Assembly (NCBI RefSeq): GCF_030657335.1 | Contig: NZ_CP131039.1 | Location: 2,558,501-2,622,500 of the forward strand | Length of the DNA: 64,000 nt | Direction: 5' to 3' | DNA from: Croceibacterium aestuarii | GTDB taxonomy: Bacteria; Pseudomonadota; Alphaproteobacteria; Sphingomonadales; Sphingomonadaceae | Shown: positions 33,166 to 42,325 of the stretch, piece by piece | Numbering within the stretch: position 1 is the first letter of the stretch | How the letters are laid out: each line of letters starts with the position of its first letter | Translations under genes and position numbers: made by a program | Notes under the pieces: model-generated | What the model was told of the DNA's origin: nothing | What the model saw: the letters and a program-made list of their open reading frames with translations, nothing else | Databases searched by the model: none

Positions 33166-35385
33166 ATGGAATTGTCCGGCTTCTTCAAGAGCAAGACGTC
33201 TTCGGCACAGGACGAAAACATCGCCGAACTGGCCCCTGCCGGGATCATCAGCCCCGGGGACTCGGCCGCACGACTCGCCGTAATCGATGACTTCGAGCAG
33301 GCCGGCATTGGCTGGATCTGGGCGTCGAACAACGAAGGCCGGTTGATCTACCTGTCCGGCAGCGCACTCGAGCGGCTCGAATTTGCCGCCCCGCAGCTCC
33401 TCGGCCAACCGCTCGTCGACTTGTTCGAAACCGACAGCGAAAATCCCGAGCAGGGCAGCGAGAGGCCGCTGAAATTCCAGCTCACATCGCGCAACAAGCT
33501 CAAGGACCTGGTGGTTCGCCTCATGCCCGCCACCAAGGCGAGCGGCCGCAATATGTGGTGGGCGATCTCGGCCCACCCGAAGTTCGACCAGCAAGGCAGG
33601 TTCGAAGGCTATCGCGGCAGCGCCAAGGACGTAACGGTCGAATACGAACGCAAGCTCGAGGATTCCCGGCTCGCCGAATACGATTCACTCACCAGCCTCG
33701 CCAACCGGCATCGCATGACGCGGCGACTCGAGAGCACGCTTGCGGCATTCAAGAGTTCACGCCGCGCTTGCGCGCTGATGATGCTCGACCTCGACCGCTT
33801 CAAGCAGGTCAACGACACCATGGGCCACCCGGCCGGCGACGAACTGCTACGCCAAGTGTCCGAACGGTTGCGCAACGTCATCGGCGAGCGCGGCGAAATC
33901 GGCCGTCTCGGCGGTGACGAGTTCCAGGTCATCCTTCCCGACCTCGACGATCGCGGCAAGCTCGGCGAATTGGCCAGCAAGCTGATCCAGATCGTCAGCC
34001 AGCCCTATCCCATCGATGGAAAGCGGGCGATCATCGGCACCTCGATCGGCGTTGCCATCGCGCCCTATGACGGGGTCGAGAAAGACGAGATTGTCCGCGC
34101 GGCCGATCTTGCCCTCTACGCCGCCAAGAAGGGTGGACGCGGCGCGTTTCGCTTCTTTTCCGCGGACCTGAAGGATGAGGAAGAAGAGCGCGCCCTGCTG
34201 CTCGACGACCTGCGCGAGGCGCTGGCGAGCGAGCAACTCGAATTGCACTATCAGCCGGTCGTGCGCACCAAGGACGACATGGTCGTCGGCTTCGAGGCAC
34301 TGATGCGCTGGGAGCATGAGGAGCGAGGTTTCGTCAGCCCCGGGGTCTTCATCCCGGCAGCGGAGGAATCGAACCTCATCAATTCGCTCGGCGAGTGGGC
34401 GCTGCGCACCGCCTGTACCGCGGCAACAAGCTGGCCCAAATCGGTGCGCGTGGCCGTCAACGTGTCGGCGGTGCAGTTCGCCAATTCCGGTTTCATCGAC
34501 ATTGTCACCCACGCCCTCGCTCACTCGGGGCTGGAGCCGCATAGGCTCGAGCTGGAGCTGACCGAGAGCGTCTTCATGGGCGACAGCGAAACCGTCGATG
34601 CCACGTTCCGCATGCTCAAGGATCTCGGCGTTCGTCTGGCGCTCGACGACTTCGGCACAGGCTATTCCTCGCTCAGCTACCTGCGCTCGGCGCCGTTCGA
34701 CAAGATCAAGGTCGACAAGAGCTTCGTCGATTCATGCACTCAGAAGGACCAGAACAGCGCGAAGATCATTACCGCGATCATAGGCCTTTCGGAGGCGCTG
34801 GGGATGGAGACCACGGTCGAGGGCGTCGAAGCCTTCGATCAGCTCAAGCTCGTCATCGATAGAGGCGCGCGGTTCGTCCAGGGGTGGATCTATTCAAAAG
34901 CCCTGCGGCTCGACGAAATCGAGAGCCGCATGGGGAGCGGCGAATTCAAGATCAAGCCCGATGGGCCCGAGATATACCGCGCCGAACGGCGCAGCGTGTT
35001 CCGCCGCATCGGCGTGATCCACGACGACCACCGCTACGACGCGGTAATGCGCGACCTGTCGAAATCGGGGGCCTACATCGAGGGCCTGCTCGGCGTACCG
35101 GCCGGAACCGGCCTCGTGCTCGACTTGGGAGCTGGACAGCTTGTGGTGTCCACCGTCACCCGCTCGCAGGATGCGCAGATCGCGGTCGAATTTGAAACCC
35201 CGCTGGTTAGCGACGGCGCCGGCGGCTTGTGCACGCGCCACCGCGTCAGCCCCTACGCGCTCGCCGCCGCGGGGATGCCACTGACCTCGCTGCCGCAGGG
35301 GCACTACCCGATCGAACAGCTCCAGCAGGGTCCGCGCAGCAAGCCGCAGTTCCTGCAGGTCACGAACGGGCGCGCCGCGGCTTGA
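33166..35385 (+). CDS. PAS-GGDEF-EAL-PilZ cyclic-di-GMP protein
   Basis: This 739-aa protein has a PAS-like sensor (about 45-160), a GGDEF domain (about 165-330, intact GRLGGDEF), an EAL phosphodiesterase domain (about 345-600) and a C-terminal PilZ domain. The EAL set looks active: GFEALMRW, NVSAVQFAN, ELELTES, LDDFGTGYSSLSYL, KVDKSF and EGVE. The GGDEF half lacks the usual RxxD inhibitory site. PilZ shows ERRSVFRR and DLSKSGAYIEG. No membrane helix is seen, so it should be cytosolic. It probably degrades c-di-GMP and senses it through PilZ. ATG 33166 is used. A hairpin lies across its 3' end. Confidence 0.92.
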   Translation: MELSGFFKSKTSSAQDENIAELAPAGIISPGDSAARLAVIDDFEQAGIGWIWASNNEGRLIYLSGSALERLEFAAPQLLGQPLVDLFETDSENPEQGSERPLKFQLTSRNKLKDLVVRLMPATKASGRNMWWAISAHPKFDQQGRFEGYRGSAKDVTVEYERKLEDSRLAEYDSLTSLANRHRMTRRLESTLAAFKSSRRACALMMLDLDRFKQVNDTMGHPAGDELLRQVSERLRNVIGERGEIGRLGGDEFQVILPDLDDRGKLGELASKLIQIVSQPYPIDGKRAIIGTSIGVAIAPYDGVEKDEIVRAADLALYAAKKGGRGAFRFFSADLKDEEEERALLLDDLREALASEQLELHYQPVVRTKDDMVVGFEALMRWEHEERGFVSPGVFIPAAEESNLINSLGEWALRTACTAATSWPKSVRVAVNVSAVQFANSGFIDIVTHALAHSGLEPHRLELELTESVFMGDSETVDATFRMLKDLGVRLALDDFGTGYSSLSYLRSAPFDKIKVDKSFVDSCTQKDQNSAKIITAIIGLSEALGMETTVEGVEAFDQLKLVIDRGARFVQGWIYSKALRLDEIESRMGSGEFKIKPDGPEIYRAERRSVFRRIGVIHDDHRYDAVMRDLSKSGAYIEGLLGVPAGTGLVLDLGAGQLVVSTVTRSQDAQIAVEFETPLVSDGAGGLCTRHRVSPYALAAAGMPLTSLPQGHYPIEQLQQGPRSKPQFLQVTNGRAAA

Positions 35386-35389
35386 ACAC

Positions 35390-35407
35390 GGTCAGCGCAA
35401 GCTGACC
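35390..35407. terminator. GCAA-loop hairpin between convergent genes
   Basis: GGTCAGC (35390-35396), loop GCAA, GCTGACC (35401-35407) is a perfect 7-bp stem with a GNRA tetraloop. It lies just past the EAL gene stop and covers the stop codon of the convergent decarboxylase. There is no clear T-run, so it may act as a shared transcript end or mRNA stabiliser. Confidence 0.45.
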
Positions 35408-36660
35408 ACGTTGTCGCTGCTGCGCGGATCGGCACGGTCGCCGCGGTAGAGACTCGCCATCGGCTCGTCGGTCACGGTCACGGCAATCGCTTCGCCGAAG
35501 CCGTTGAACCCGGTCTTCATCGCTGCGCCATAGGCGCCGAGCATCCCGATTTCGATATAGTCACCGGCCTGGATGTCGGCAGGCAGCATGAAGGGGCCCT
35601 TCATGAAATCGGCGTCGTCGCAAGTCGGACCGTAGAACGAAAATTCGTCGTGCGGCTGAATCAGATCGTCTTCCAGCGCGAGCACCGGAAAACGCCAAGC
35701 CACGTGCGCAGCATCGAACAGCGCGCCATAAGCGCCGTCGTTGATGTAGAGCTCGTTGCCGCGGCGCTTCTCGACCTTGACGATCAGGCTGGAATATTCG
35801 GCACACAGCGCCCGGCCCGGCTCGCACCACAACTCGGCCGAATAGGAAATGGGCAGCGCTTCGAAATGGCGCGAGATAAGTGCGAAGTAATCCTCCAGCT
35901 GAGGAGGTTCCATGCCCGGGTAGCAGCTCGGAAATCCGCCGCCGACATCGATGATATCGACGGTGACCGCAGCCTCGGCGATCGCCGCACGCACGCGCTC
36001 GAGTGCCTGGACATAGGCAAACGGAGTCATAGCCTGGCTGCCGACGTGGAAGCAGATGCCCAGTGCATCGCAATGCTGACGCACGGCGCGGAGCAAACCT
36101 GCGGCATCGGCGAGATCGACGCCGAACTTAGAGGCGAGCGAAAGTTCCGAATACTCCGACGAGACTCGCAGCCGCACCAGCAAGTTGAGGTCTTTGGCAC
36201 CGCCGGTGGCCTCGACAATCTTCTCCAGCTCCTCGACCGTGTCGAGGCTGAAGGTACGCACGCCGTGCTCGGCGTAGGCCTCGGCAATCGCGCTCTTCGT
36301 CTTGACCGGATGCATGAAGCACAAGGTCGCCTCGGGAAGAAGCGAGCGCACCAGTCGCACCTCGGCGATCGACGCGACGTCGAAATGCGTCACGCCCGCG
36401 TCCCACAGGATTTGCAAAAGGTCGGGCGACGGGTTCGCCTTGACCGCGTAAAGCGACTTGCCCGGAAACTTCTCGGTAAAGAAGCGGGCAGCGCGCGCAG
36501 CAGCATGCGGGCGATTGAGGATTACCGGCTGATCCGGCGCGAAGGCGCGGGCTACAGACGATGCGTCAGGATAGCTGTGCAATTCAAGGGACCCCCAACG
36601 GTAGTTTCGGTTTAAGCTGCCTTGCGGTTGGAAGGTCCCATGGGGCAGCGAGGGGCGCAT
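35392..36660 (-). CDS. ornithine/lysine-type PLP decarboxylase (fold III)
   Basis: This is an ODC/DAP-decarboxylase-fold enzyme of about 396-422 aa, most like ornithine decarboxylase, making a diamine (putrescine) for polyamine synthesis. The PLP lysine is in LYAVKANPSPDLL. HVGSQ, IDVGGGFPSCYPG and WCEPGRALCAE bind phosphate and substrate, and the catalytic Cys lies in GPTCDDADF. Two starts are possible: ATG 36660, used here, or TTG 36582, where the conserved part (HSYPDASSVARAF) begins. It follows the deoxyhypusine-synthase-like gene on the same strand with a 145-nt gap, implying a shared polyamine pathway. Confidence 0.88.
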   Translation of the reverse strand: MRPSLPHGTFQPQGSLNRNYRWGSLELHSYPDASSVARAFAPDQPVILNRPHAAARAARFFTEKFPGKSLYAVKANPSPDLLQILWDAGVTHFDVASIAEVRLVRSLLPEATLCFMHPVKTKSAIAEAYAEHGVRTFSLDTVEELEKIVEATGGAKDLNLLVRLRVSSEYSELSLASKFGVDLADAAGLLRAVRQHCDALGICFHVGSQAMTPFAYVQALERVRAAIAEAAVTVDIIDVGGGFPSCYPGMEPPQLEDYFALISRHFEALPISYSAELWCEPGRALCAEYSSLIVKVEKRRGNELYINDGAYGALFDAAHVAWRFPVLALEDDLIQPHDEFSFYGPTCDDADFMKGPFMLPADIQAGDYIEIGMLGAYGAAMKTGFNGFGEAIAVTVTDEPMASLYRGDRADPRSSDNVVSLR

Positions 36661-36805
36661 ATATTCCGCCGGCGGCGAACTGCAAGAAAAATGTGCGGAA
36701 TCGGCGCCCTTTTTGGACCATCTTCTGCAGCGTTCCAGCTCTTCGCAATCAAGCGCCCGGGATGGGAAATCGTTCCAAATCAGCGCGCGCAGGCGGGCGA
36801 TGCAA

Positions 36806-37858
36806 TCATTCGAATAGCTTCGCCCAGCGGCGCGGGGTGCGGGTCTTCCAATGCTCGCGGTGGTAAGCGTCGCTGGCGAGCAGCGGCATGACGGATCCCG
36901 CCTCCGCAAAAACCATCTGTTCGATAGCCGTATTGACCTTGCCCCAGCTCGCGGCCTCCTGAAGCGTCGAGGACGAGCAGGCGCCATCGCGTACGTCGGC
37001 CACGGTAATCTGCACGGCGTACTTGTGCACGGAGACATCCTCGTGGCCGAGTATCTCGGCGCAGACCACGGTGTCCTGGATGAAGTTCTTCGGCACGCCG
37101 CCGCCGACCATAAGCAGGCCCGAATCGCCGCTCTTGATCTTGATGTCGGTCAGCTCGCGGAAATCGGCCACCGCGTCGATCATCAGGTACGGCTTGTCTT
37201 CCTTCATGCGGTCGACCTGATGCTTGACCAGACCGAAGCCGGCCGAGCTGTCGACGAACGCGGGGCAGAAGATCGGCACGTCGTGCTCGTAGGCGAGCTT
37301 GACGAGGCTGTTGTCCTTCTTGCCGTGTTCGCAAAGATACTTGCCCATCTCGCGGATGAAGGCGCGCGACGAGTACGGGCCAGGCGGCAGCTCGTTGGCG
37401 ATCTTGTTGATCGTGAAATCGCAGTCCTGCAGCTGCTCCTCGTCGATGTAGGTGTCGTAGATGCGATCGATGTAGAGCGAGCGCAGCGTGTCGTCGTCGG
37501 GCACTTCAAGCGCCTGGTAGTGCTTGTGGCCGAGCCCCTCGAAGAAATCCATGTCGACGATCGTGGCGCCGGTGGCGACGACGCAGTCGACCATGTTCGA
37601 ACGGACCAGTTCGGCGTAGAGGTCCATGCAGCCCGCAGCGCTGGTCGAGCCGGCAACGACCAGGAAGATCGTGCAATCCTTGTCCTCCAGCATCTGGTTG
37701 TAGATGCGAGTGGCACGCGCGAGGTCGCGGCTGGTGAAACTCATTTTGCCCATGGCGTCGATCAGCGGCCGCGCATCGTATTCGCGGATGTCGATATGCT
37801 CGACTTTGGTCGAAAGCAGTTCGGCCTTGCGCGTGTCGTTGATCGTCGATTCGGTCAT
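36806..37858 (-). CDS. deoxyhypusine-synthase-family enzyme (homospermidine-type polyamine synthase candidate)
   Basis: This 350-aa NAD-dependent protein is clearly of the deoxyhypusine synthase family: VEHIDIREYDARPLIDAMGKMSF, FLVVAGSTSAAGCMDLYAELVRS, VATGATIVDMDFFEGLGH, FCPAFVDSSAGFG, GGGVPKNFIQDT and the catalytic lysine context EAASWGKVNTA. Bacteria have no eIF5A to modify in the eukaryotic way. Bacterial members paired with an ornithine decarboxylase have been linked to homospermidine or related polyamine synthesis, and related ones act on agmatine; which applies here is inference. ATG 37858 has AAGGAC before it. It is divergent from the dehydratase gene. Confidence 0.87.
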   Translation of the reverse strand: MTESTINDTRKAELLSTKVEHIDIREYDARPLIDAMGKMSFTSRDLARATRIYNQMLEDKDCTIFLVVAGSTSAAGCMDLYAELVRSNMVDCVVATGATIVDMDFFEGLGHKHYQALEVPDDDTLRSLYIDRIYDTYIDEEQLQDCDFTINKIANELPPGPYSSRAFIREMGKYLCEHGKKDNSLVKLAYEHDVPIFCPAFVDSSAGFGLVKHQVDRMKEDKPYLMIDAVADFRELTDIKIKSGDSGLLMVGGGVPKNFIQDTVVCAEILGHEDVSVHKYAVQITVADVRDGACSSSTLQEAASWGKVNTAIEQMVFAEAGSVMPLLASDAYHREHWKTRTPRRWAKLFE

Positions 37859-37972
37859 TCGCTTGTCCTTTAAGTCCTGCCCCGCCAACGGCGAGTCCCA
37901 AGCTGCGGTTCCGGTAAATGCGGGCGCGCCTAGGCGCTGGTCGGGCCGCCGTAAATATGCGACGCGCGCGCC

Positions 37973-38935
37973 ATGGCCGATTCCTCATCGCTTCGCAAAC
38001 CGACCCGTTCCGGCGTGGTCCGTGCGGCCGAGAAGATCGCGCGCCTCCTGCCGCCTACTCCGCTGCTCCCGGTCGTCATTCGCGGGCACCGCGTATGGTG
38101 CAAGGCCGAAAACCTCCAGGCCATCGGCGCATTCAAGATTCGTGGCGCCTGGCACCGGCTGACCGATCTATCCAACGACGAGCGGAGACAAGGCGTTGTA
38201 GCGGTTTCAAGCGGCAACCACGCGCAGGGGGTTGCCTGGGCGGCGCGCGAGCTCGGCATTGCGGCGACCATCGTCATGCCCAGCGATGCACCGGGGGTGA
38301 AGCTTGACGGCACCCGGACGCTCGGCGCGAATGTCGTCCTTTACGACCGCCCAGGCGGTGAATCGCGCGATGATGTCGCAGCGCGGCTCGTCGCGGAGAG
38401 CGGTGCAACGCTGGTTCACGCCTACGGCGATCCTTGGGTCATCGAAGGCCAAGGCAGTGCAGGGATCGAACTGGCCGCGCAGTTGGCCGAGGAGCCGACG
38501 CGCATCGTCGCCTGCTGCGGGGGCGGCGGACTGGCGGCCGGTCTTGCCCTCGCCTGCCCGGACTCTGCAATCGTGCCGGTCGAACCCGAAGGCTGGGACG
38601 ACGTGCGGCGCAGCCTTGCGGCCGGCGAAATCCTCACCGTGGGCCCCAACCCGCCTCCGACCGCCTGCGACGCGCTGCAGACGCTGGCAACTTACCCGGT
38701 CAATTTCGAAGTGCTGTACGGCCGCGCCGCGGCCGGTGTCGCGGTGAGCGAGGAAGAGGTTCGCCAAGCCCAGCGCTTCGCCTTCTCCCGGCTCCGGCTC
38801 GTGCTCGAACCCGGTGGCGCGGCAGCGCTGGCCGCGGCGCTGAGCGGAAAGGCGGATCTCGGTGGCAAAACGGTGATCATGCTCACCGGCGGAAACGTCG
38901 ACGCCGCCGCCTTCGCGAAGGTCATCGCCGAATAA
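37973..38935 (+). CDS. threonine/serine dehydratase-type PLP enzyme
   Basis: This 320-aa fold-II PLP enzyme resembles catabolic threonine dehydratase or serine racemase. The PLP lysine lies in QAIGAFKIRGAWHR. VVAVSSGNHAQGVAWAARELGI is the phosphate and substrate loop, and CCGGGGLAAGLAL is the glycine loop that holds the PLP phosphate. GGNVDAAAF closes the active site. No regulatory ACT domain is present, so it is a short, probably unregulated form. Expected product from threonine is 2-oxobutanoate. ATG 37973 is used. Confidence 0.85.
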   Translation: MADSSSLRKPTRSGVVRAAEKIARLLPPTPLLPVVIRGHRVWCKAENLQAIGAFKIRGAWHRLTDLSNDERRQGVVAVSSGNHAQGVAWAARELGIAATIVMPSDAPGVKLDGTRTLGANVVLYDRPGGESRDDVAARLVAESGATLVHAYGDPWVIEGQGSAGIELAAQLAEEPTRIVACCGGGGLAAGLALACPDSAIVPVEPEGWDDVRRSLAAGEILTVGPNPPPTACDALQTLATYPVNFEVLYGRAAAGVAVSEEEVRQAQRFAFSRLRLVLEPGGAAALAAALSGKADLGGKTVIMLTGGNVDAAAFAKVIAE

Positions 38936-39018
38936 CGGCTGTTCGCAAGTGTCGGACGGCGCTTGATTGCATCGGCAATTAGGGCATTGCTAGCGGCGCA
39001 TTTTGCAGGAGCCTGAGC

Positions 39019-39462
39019 GTGCCCGAACTTTCGATTCTCCAGCCGGTCGTGGCGCTAGCCGCTTGGACCATGATTATGTGGCTGTGGATGTACGCCACCC
39101 GCATTCCTGCCATGCAGGCGGCCAAGGTCGATCCCGACAAACTCGTGAACGATCCCGACACCACGCTAGATCGCGCGCTGCCCGCCGCAGTCCAGTGGAA
39201 GGCGCACAATTACAACCATCTGCACGAAGCGCCGACGGTGTTCTATGCGGTAGCGCTCGTACTGTTCCTCAGCGGCGAAGGCGATGGACGCCCGGCCATT
39301 CTCGCTAGCGCCTACGTTGCGCTGCGCATTCTGCATTCGCTAGTGCAGGTTACTGTCAACAAAGTCCTCGTGCGCTTTGCCATTTTCGCGCTGTCATCCG
39401 CAGTGCTGATGGCGCTGATCGCCCTCGCCGCGCGGGCCGTGTTTCTAGGTGGCAGTGCGTAG
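39019..39462 (+). CDS. MAPEG-family membrane protein
   Basis: This 147-aa protein has four membrane helices and the MAPEG pattern: helix 1 with MYATRIPAMQ, then AVQWKAHNYNHLHEAPTVFYAVALVLFL, then AYVALRILHSLVQVTVNKVLVRF. Members include microsomal glutathione S-transferases, but bacterial ones of this size are mostly uncharacterised. GTG 39019 is preceded by CAGGAG. It is a stand-alone gene between the dehydratase and a response regulator. Confidence 0.85.
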   Translation: MPELSILQPVVALAAWTMIMWLWMYATRIPAMQAAKVDPDKLVNDPDTTLDRALPAAVQWKAHNYNHLHEAPTVFYAVALVLFLSGEGDGRPAILASAYVALRILHSLVQVTVNKVLVRFAIFALSSAVLMALIALAARAVFLGGSA

Positions 39463-39538
39463 CAGGGGATTAGCAACCCGCCAGCAAGGCCGCTCTAGTC
39501 CCGGCTTCTGATCCAATCGGAAGAGCGGGGATCGCGAC

Positions 39539-39973
39539 TTGGCATTCATCCTCATCGCCGAAAGCGACCCAAACGTCGCGGAGCGGGCCGCCGACGCATT
39601 GGCCGCTGCGGGCTTTGCCTGCGGATGGGTGACTGACGCAGACCAGACGCGAACGCTTCTGCGCTGCCGCCAACCGGATTTGATCCTCCTCGACGCCAAC
39701 ATGCCGGGACGGAGCGAAGGACATCTATTGCGTGAGCTTCGCTCAAGCGAGCAATGCCGCGACACGCCGATCATCCTGCTTACTGCTGCAAGCGGCCGAG
39801 ACGATCCCGCGAAATCGGCGGATTGCGGCGCGCAAGACTTCATTCGCAAGCCATTCGACCCCCGCTTCCTCGTCTGGCGTGTCAACCACGCGGTTGGAAT
39901 GCTCGAAGCCCGGCCTAAGCTTGGGGAGGTCAGCGAGTGGCCGGTGCAGCAGCAACACGGTTCACTCGGCTGA
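39539..39973 (+). CDS. single-domain response regulator
   Basis: This 144-aa protein is a CheY-like receiver only: acidic residues at ESD (8-10), phospho-acceptor Asp52 in ILLDANMPG, a switch Thr in ILLTAAS and Lys in FIRKPFDPR. The C-terminal about 25 residues are a linker without an output domain. The TTG start is poorly supported but begins the receiver exactly. No histidine kinase is adjacent. Its 3' end overlaps the convergent TonB receptor gene by 12 nt. Confidence 0.82.
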   Translation: MAFILIAESDPNVAERAADALAAAGFACGWVTDADQTRTLLRCRQPDLILLDANMPGRSEGHLLRELRSSEQCRDTPIILLTAASGRDDPAKSADCGAQDFIRKPFDPRFLVWRVNHAVGMLEARPKLGEVSEWPVQQQHGSLG

Positions 39974-42325
39974 GCCCCCCGGCCGGTAGGACAGCGTCAG
40001 GCGAAACGTGCGCGGCTGCTGCGGCGTGAACTGCGGCATAGTGCGCACCCGCAGAGGGTTACCGTAAGCGAACGTGTCGTGCCGCCCGTCGAACAGGTTG
40101 AGTACCTCTAACGCGACGCCGAACGGACCCCGACTGCCCCGCAATTCGGCAACTGCATCGATGATTTTACCCATCTTGCGGTCGAGCGCGGGATCGAAAC
40201 TGAGCCGCGCCGAACCAAAGTAATTGAGCTGCGCCCGCGCGCTCATATCCCAGTCGCCGAGGTAGAAATCGTGAAGCAGCGCGGCGCGAAAGGTCATGTT
40301 CGGGACGACCGGCAAACGCCGATCCCCGTCGGTCGAGGCGTCGAGCGGATCGATCTTGGCCGACTGCAGCATCGCGCCGGCCTGCAGGTGCCAGCGTTCG
40401 GCGGGCTCGGCCTCGATCGAGAGTTCGGCCCCGCTGATCGCACCCTTGCCGACATTGGCGGTCTCGATCAGCCCGTTGGGGCGCAGAACGTCCGACTGGA
40501 TGCTGCTCCACCACGAATGATACAGACCGAGGTCGAAGCGGATCGCGCCGATCGTGTCGCGCCAGCCGGCCGACAAGGTCTCCAATTCGTCGCCGTCGAG
40601 AGCTTGGATCGTTCCGTCGTCGCCCACCCCGGTTCCGCCCTGGCGGAAGGCCGAGCCGTAGTGGGCGTAGATGAGCCGCCCCGGCTCAGGCTTCCACGAC
40701 AGCCCGACGGCCGGCGTGATGCCGTAGCGGATGAAGCGAAAATCGGCCGCTCTGGCGCCTTCGATGCGGCTCTCCTCGATCAGGCTGCGAAACGCCCGAG
40801 CACCCGCGGTCGCCTCGAGCCGGTCCGTCAACGGAATAGACAGTTCACCGAACAGCGCGAGTTCCTCGGCAGATCTGTTATCGTTGTCGACCGCAAGGTT
40901 GGTATCCGCTAGCCCGGATAAGTTGCGCGAGCTCTTTTGCGCGGCGGAAAGATACGAAATTCCGCCCAGCCAGCCAAGCGATCCGAGATGCCCGTCGGCG
41001 CGGATCTCGTTGTCCCAGACCTTGTACTCGTTGCTGTCGAGCAGGAGCTGCGGATCACCCATCCCGAGCAGCTCAGCCCCCTGCGTGGCGTCGAAGCGCT
41101 CGTTCACGTCGTGGCGGGTATAACCGCTCGACATGACGATGCGCACCGGCCCCTCCTCGCGCGCAGCGCGCAGCGAACCGTGCAGCATGTCATTGTCGTG
41201 CATTTCCGCCAGTTGCGCCGGGCGGCTGCGCGCCAGCGGAACGTAGACGTAGCGGCTGTCATCGGCGTCCAGCCACTGCGCGAAGCCGGTGGCATCGGCG
41301 CGCCAGCCAGCCCCGATATCGATGCCGAGCCCAGCACGGAAACCGAACAGGCTCGAATTGTTGCTGTCCTTGCGGGCGCCGGTATCGACCCAGCCGGGCG
41401 CCAATTCGCCGTAGCCCACCAGCCGCAACGCGACCTTGTCGCGGGCCAGTGGCAGGTTGGCCATCGCCGAGCCGCTTATCCCCGTCGACCCGCGTTGCAC
41501 CGTCTCGCCGGTTACGGACGCTGCGAACTCGGTGCGCGACAGGTTGGCACGGCGAGTCACCACCCGGTATATCCCGCCCAGCGCGCCGGTGCCGTAGAGT
41601 GAGCCCTGCGGTCCCTTGAGTATTTCGACCCGCTCGACGTCGACAAGGCGGATGTCGGGATCGGGCGCGGCATAGGTCACTCGCGCGTCGTCGAGCAGGA
41701 CAGCCACCGTGGACTGGGTTCGCCCGCCAAAGGCGCTGTCGGCAACGCCGCGCAGGAACATGCGATTGCGGCCTGGGCCTTGCCCCGTCAGCGAAAACCC
41801 TTCGACGTTCGCCGCCACCGTTGCGCTGTCGCGGCTGGCGCGCATCTGCTGGAAAGCATCGGGACGCACGACGGCGACGGCTATCGGGGCGCTGTCGAGC
41901 GACACTTCGCGCTTGGTCGCGGTGACAACGATATCCGGGCCGATGGTCGGCGGGACGATCTTCGGTCGGCTTACCGTCGGGGGCGGGCTGGCCGGTGCGC
42001 GCTCGATCCGCCATGCCGTGGCGCCGACCCGCCGGGCAAAGTAGCCTGTGCCGGCGAGCATCCGGGCCAAGGCACGATCGACCGTCATTCGCCCTTTGAC
42101 AGGCGTACTCCGCTGTCGCGGAAGCGCTCCTTCCGCTCCGATCGAAACGCCCACCTCTCGCGCCAGTTCGGCGAGCGCCTCGGGCAGGTTGGCGGATTCT
42201 ACGTCGATAGACTCGCGGGCGTCGCCCTGGGCCTCAGCCGGCAGGCTCCAGGCGATAAGTATCGCCGTCGTGCACCAGCACCAGCCCCATGAGCTGCGCC
42301 AGATCCCTGACCGCTGTATCGCCAT
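39962..42325 (-). CDS. TonB-dependent receptor with N-terminal STN signalling domain
   Basis: This 787-aa outer-membrane transporter has a signal peptide (ending SLPAEAQ) and a secretin/TonB short N-terminal (STN) domain (about 40-110: ANLPEALAELAREVGVSIG, MTVDRALARMLAGTG). The STN domain contacts a FecR-type partner. A plug follows (VDVERVEILKGPQGSLYGTGALGGIYRVVTRRA), then a 22-strand barrel ending in a polar/aromatic C-terminus. ATG 42325 is the only plausible start and overlaps the fecR-like gene by 92 nt. It is last in a leftward run with the sigma factor and FecR, and most likely imports and senses an iron chelate or similar compound. Confidence 0.9.
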   Translation of the reverse strand: MAIQRSGIWRSSWGWCWCTTAILIAWSLPAEAQGDARESIDVESANLPEALAELAREVGVSIGAEGALPRQRSTPVKGRMTVDRALARMLAGTGYFARRVGATAWRIERAPASPPPTVSRPKIVPPTIGPDIVVTATKREVSLDSAPIAVAVVRPDAFQQMRASRDSATVAANVEGFSLTGQGPGRNRMFLRGVADSAFGGRTQSTVAVLLDDARVTYAAPDPDIRLVDVERVEILKGPQGSLYGTGALGGIYRVVTRRANLSRTEFAASVTGETVQRGSTGISGSAMANLPLARDKVALRLVGYGELAPGWVDTGARKDSNNSSLFGFRAGLGIDIGAGWRADATGFAQWLDADDSRYVYVPLARSRPAQLAEMHDNDMLHGSLRAAREEGPVRIVMSSGYTRHDVNERFDATQGAELLGMGDPQLLLDSNEYKVWDNEIRADGHLGSLGWLGGISYLSAAQKSSRNLSGLADTNLAVDNDNRSAEELALFGELSIPLTDRLEATAGARAFRSLIEESRIEGARAADFRFIRYGITPAVGLSWKPEPGRLIYAHYGSAFRQGGTGVGDDGTIQALDGDELETLSAGWRDTIGAIRFDLGLYHSWWSSIQSDVLRPNGLIETANVGKGAISGAELSIEAEPAERWHLQAGAMLQSAKIDPLDASTDGDRRLPVVPNMTFRAALLHDFYLGDWDMSARAQLNYFGSARLSFDPALDRKMGKIIDAVAELRGSRGPFGVALEVLNLFDGRHDTFAYGNPLRVRTMPQFTPQQPRTFRLTLSYRPGGSAE

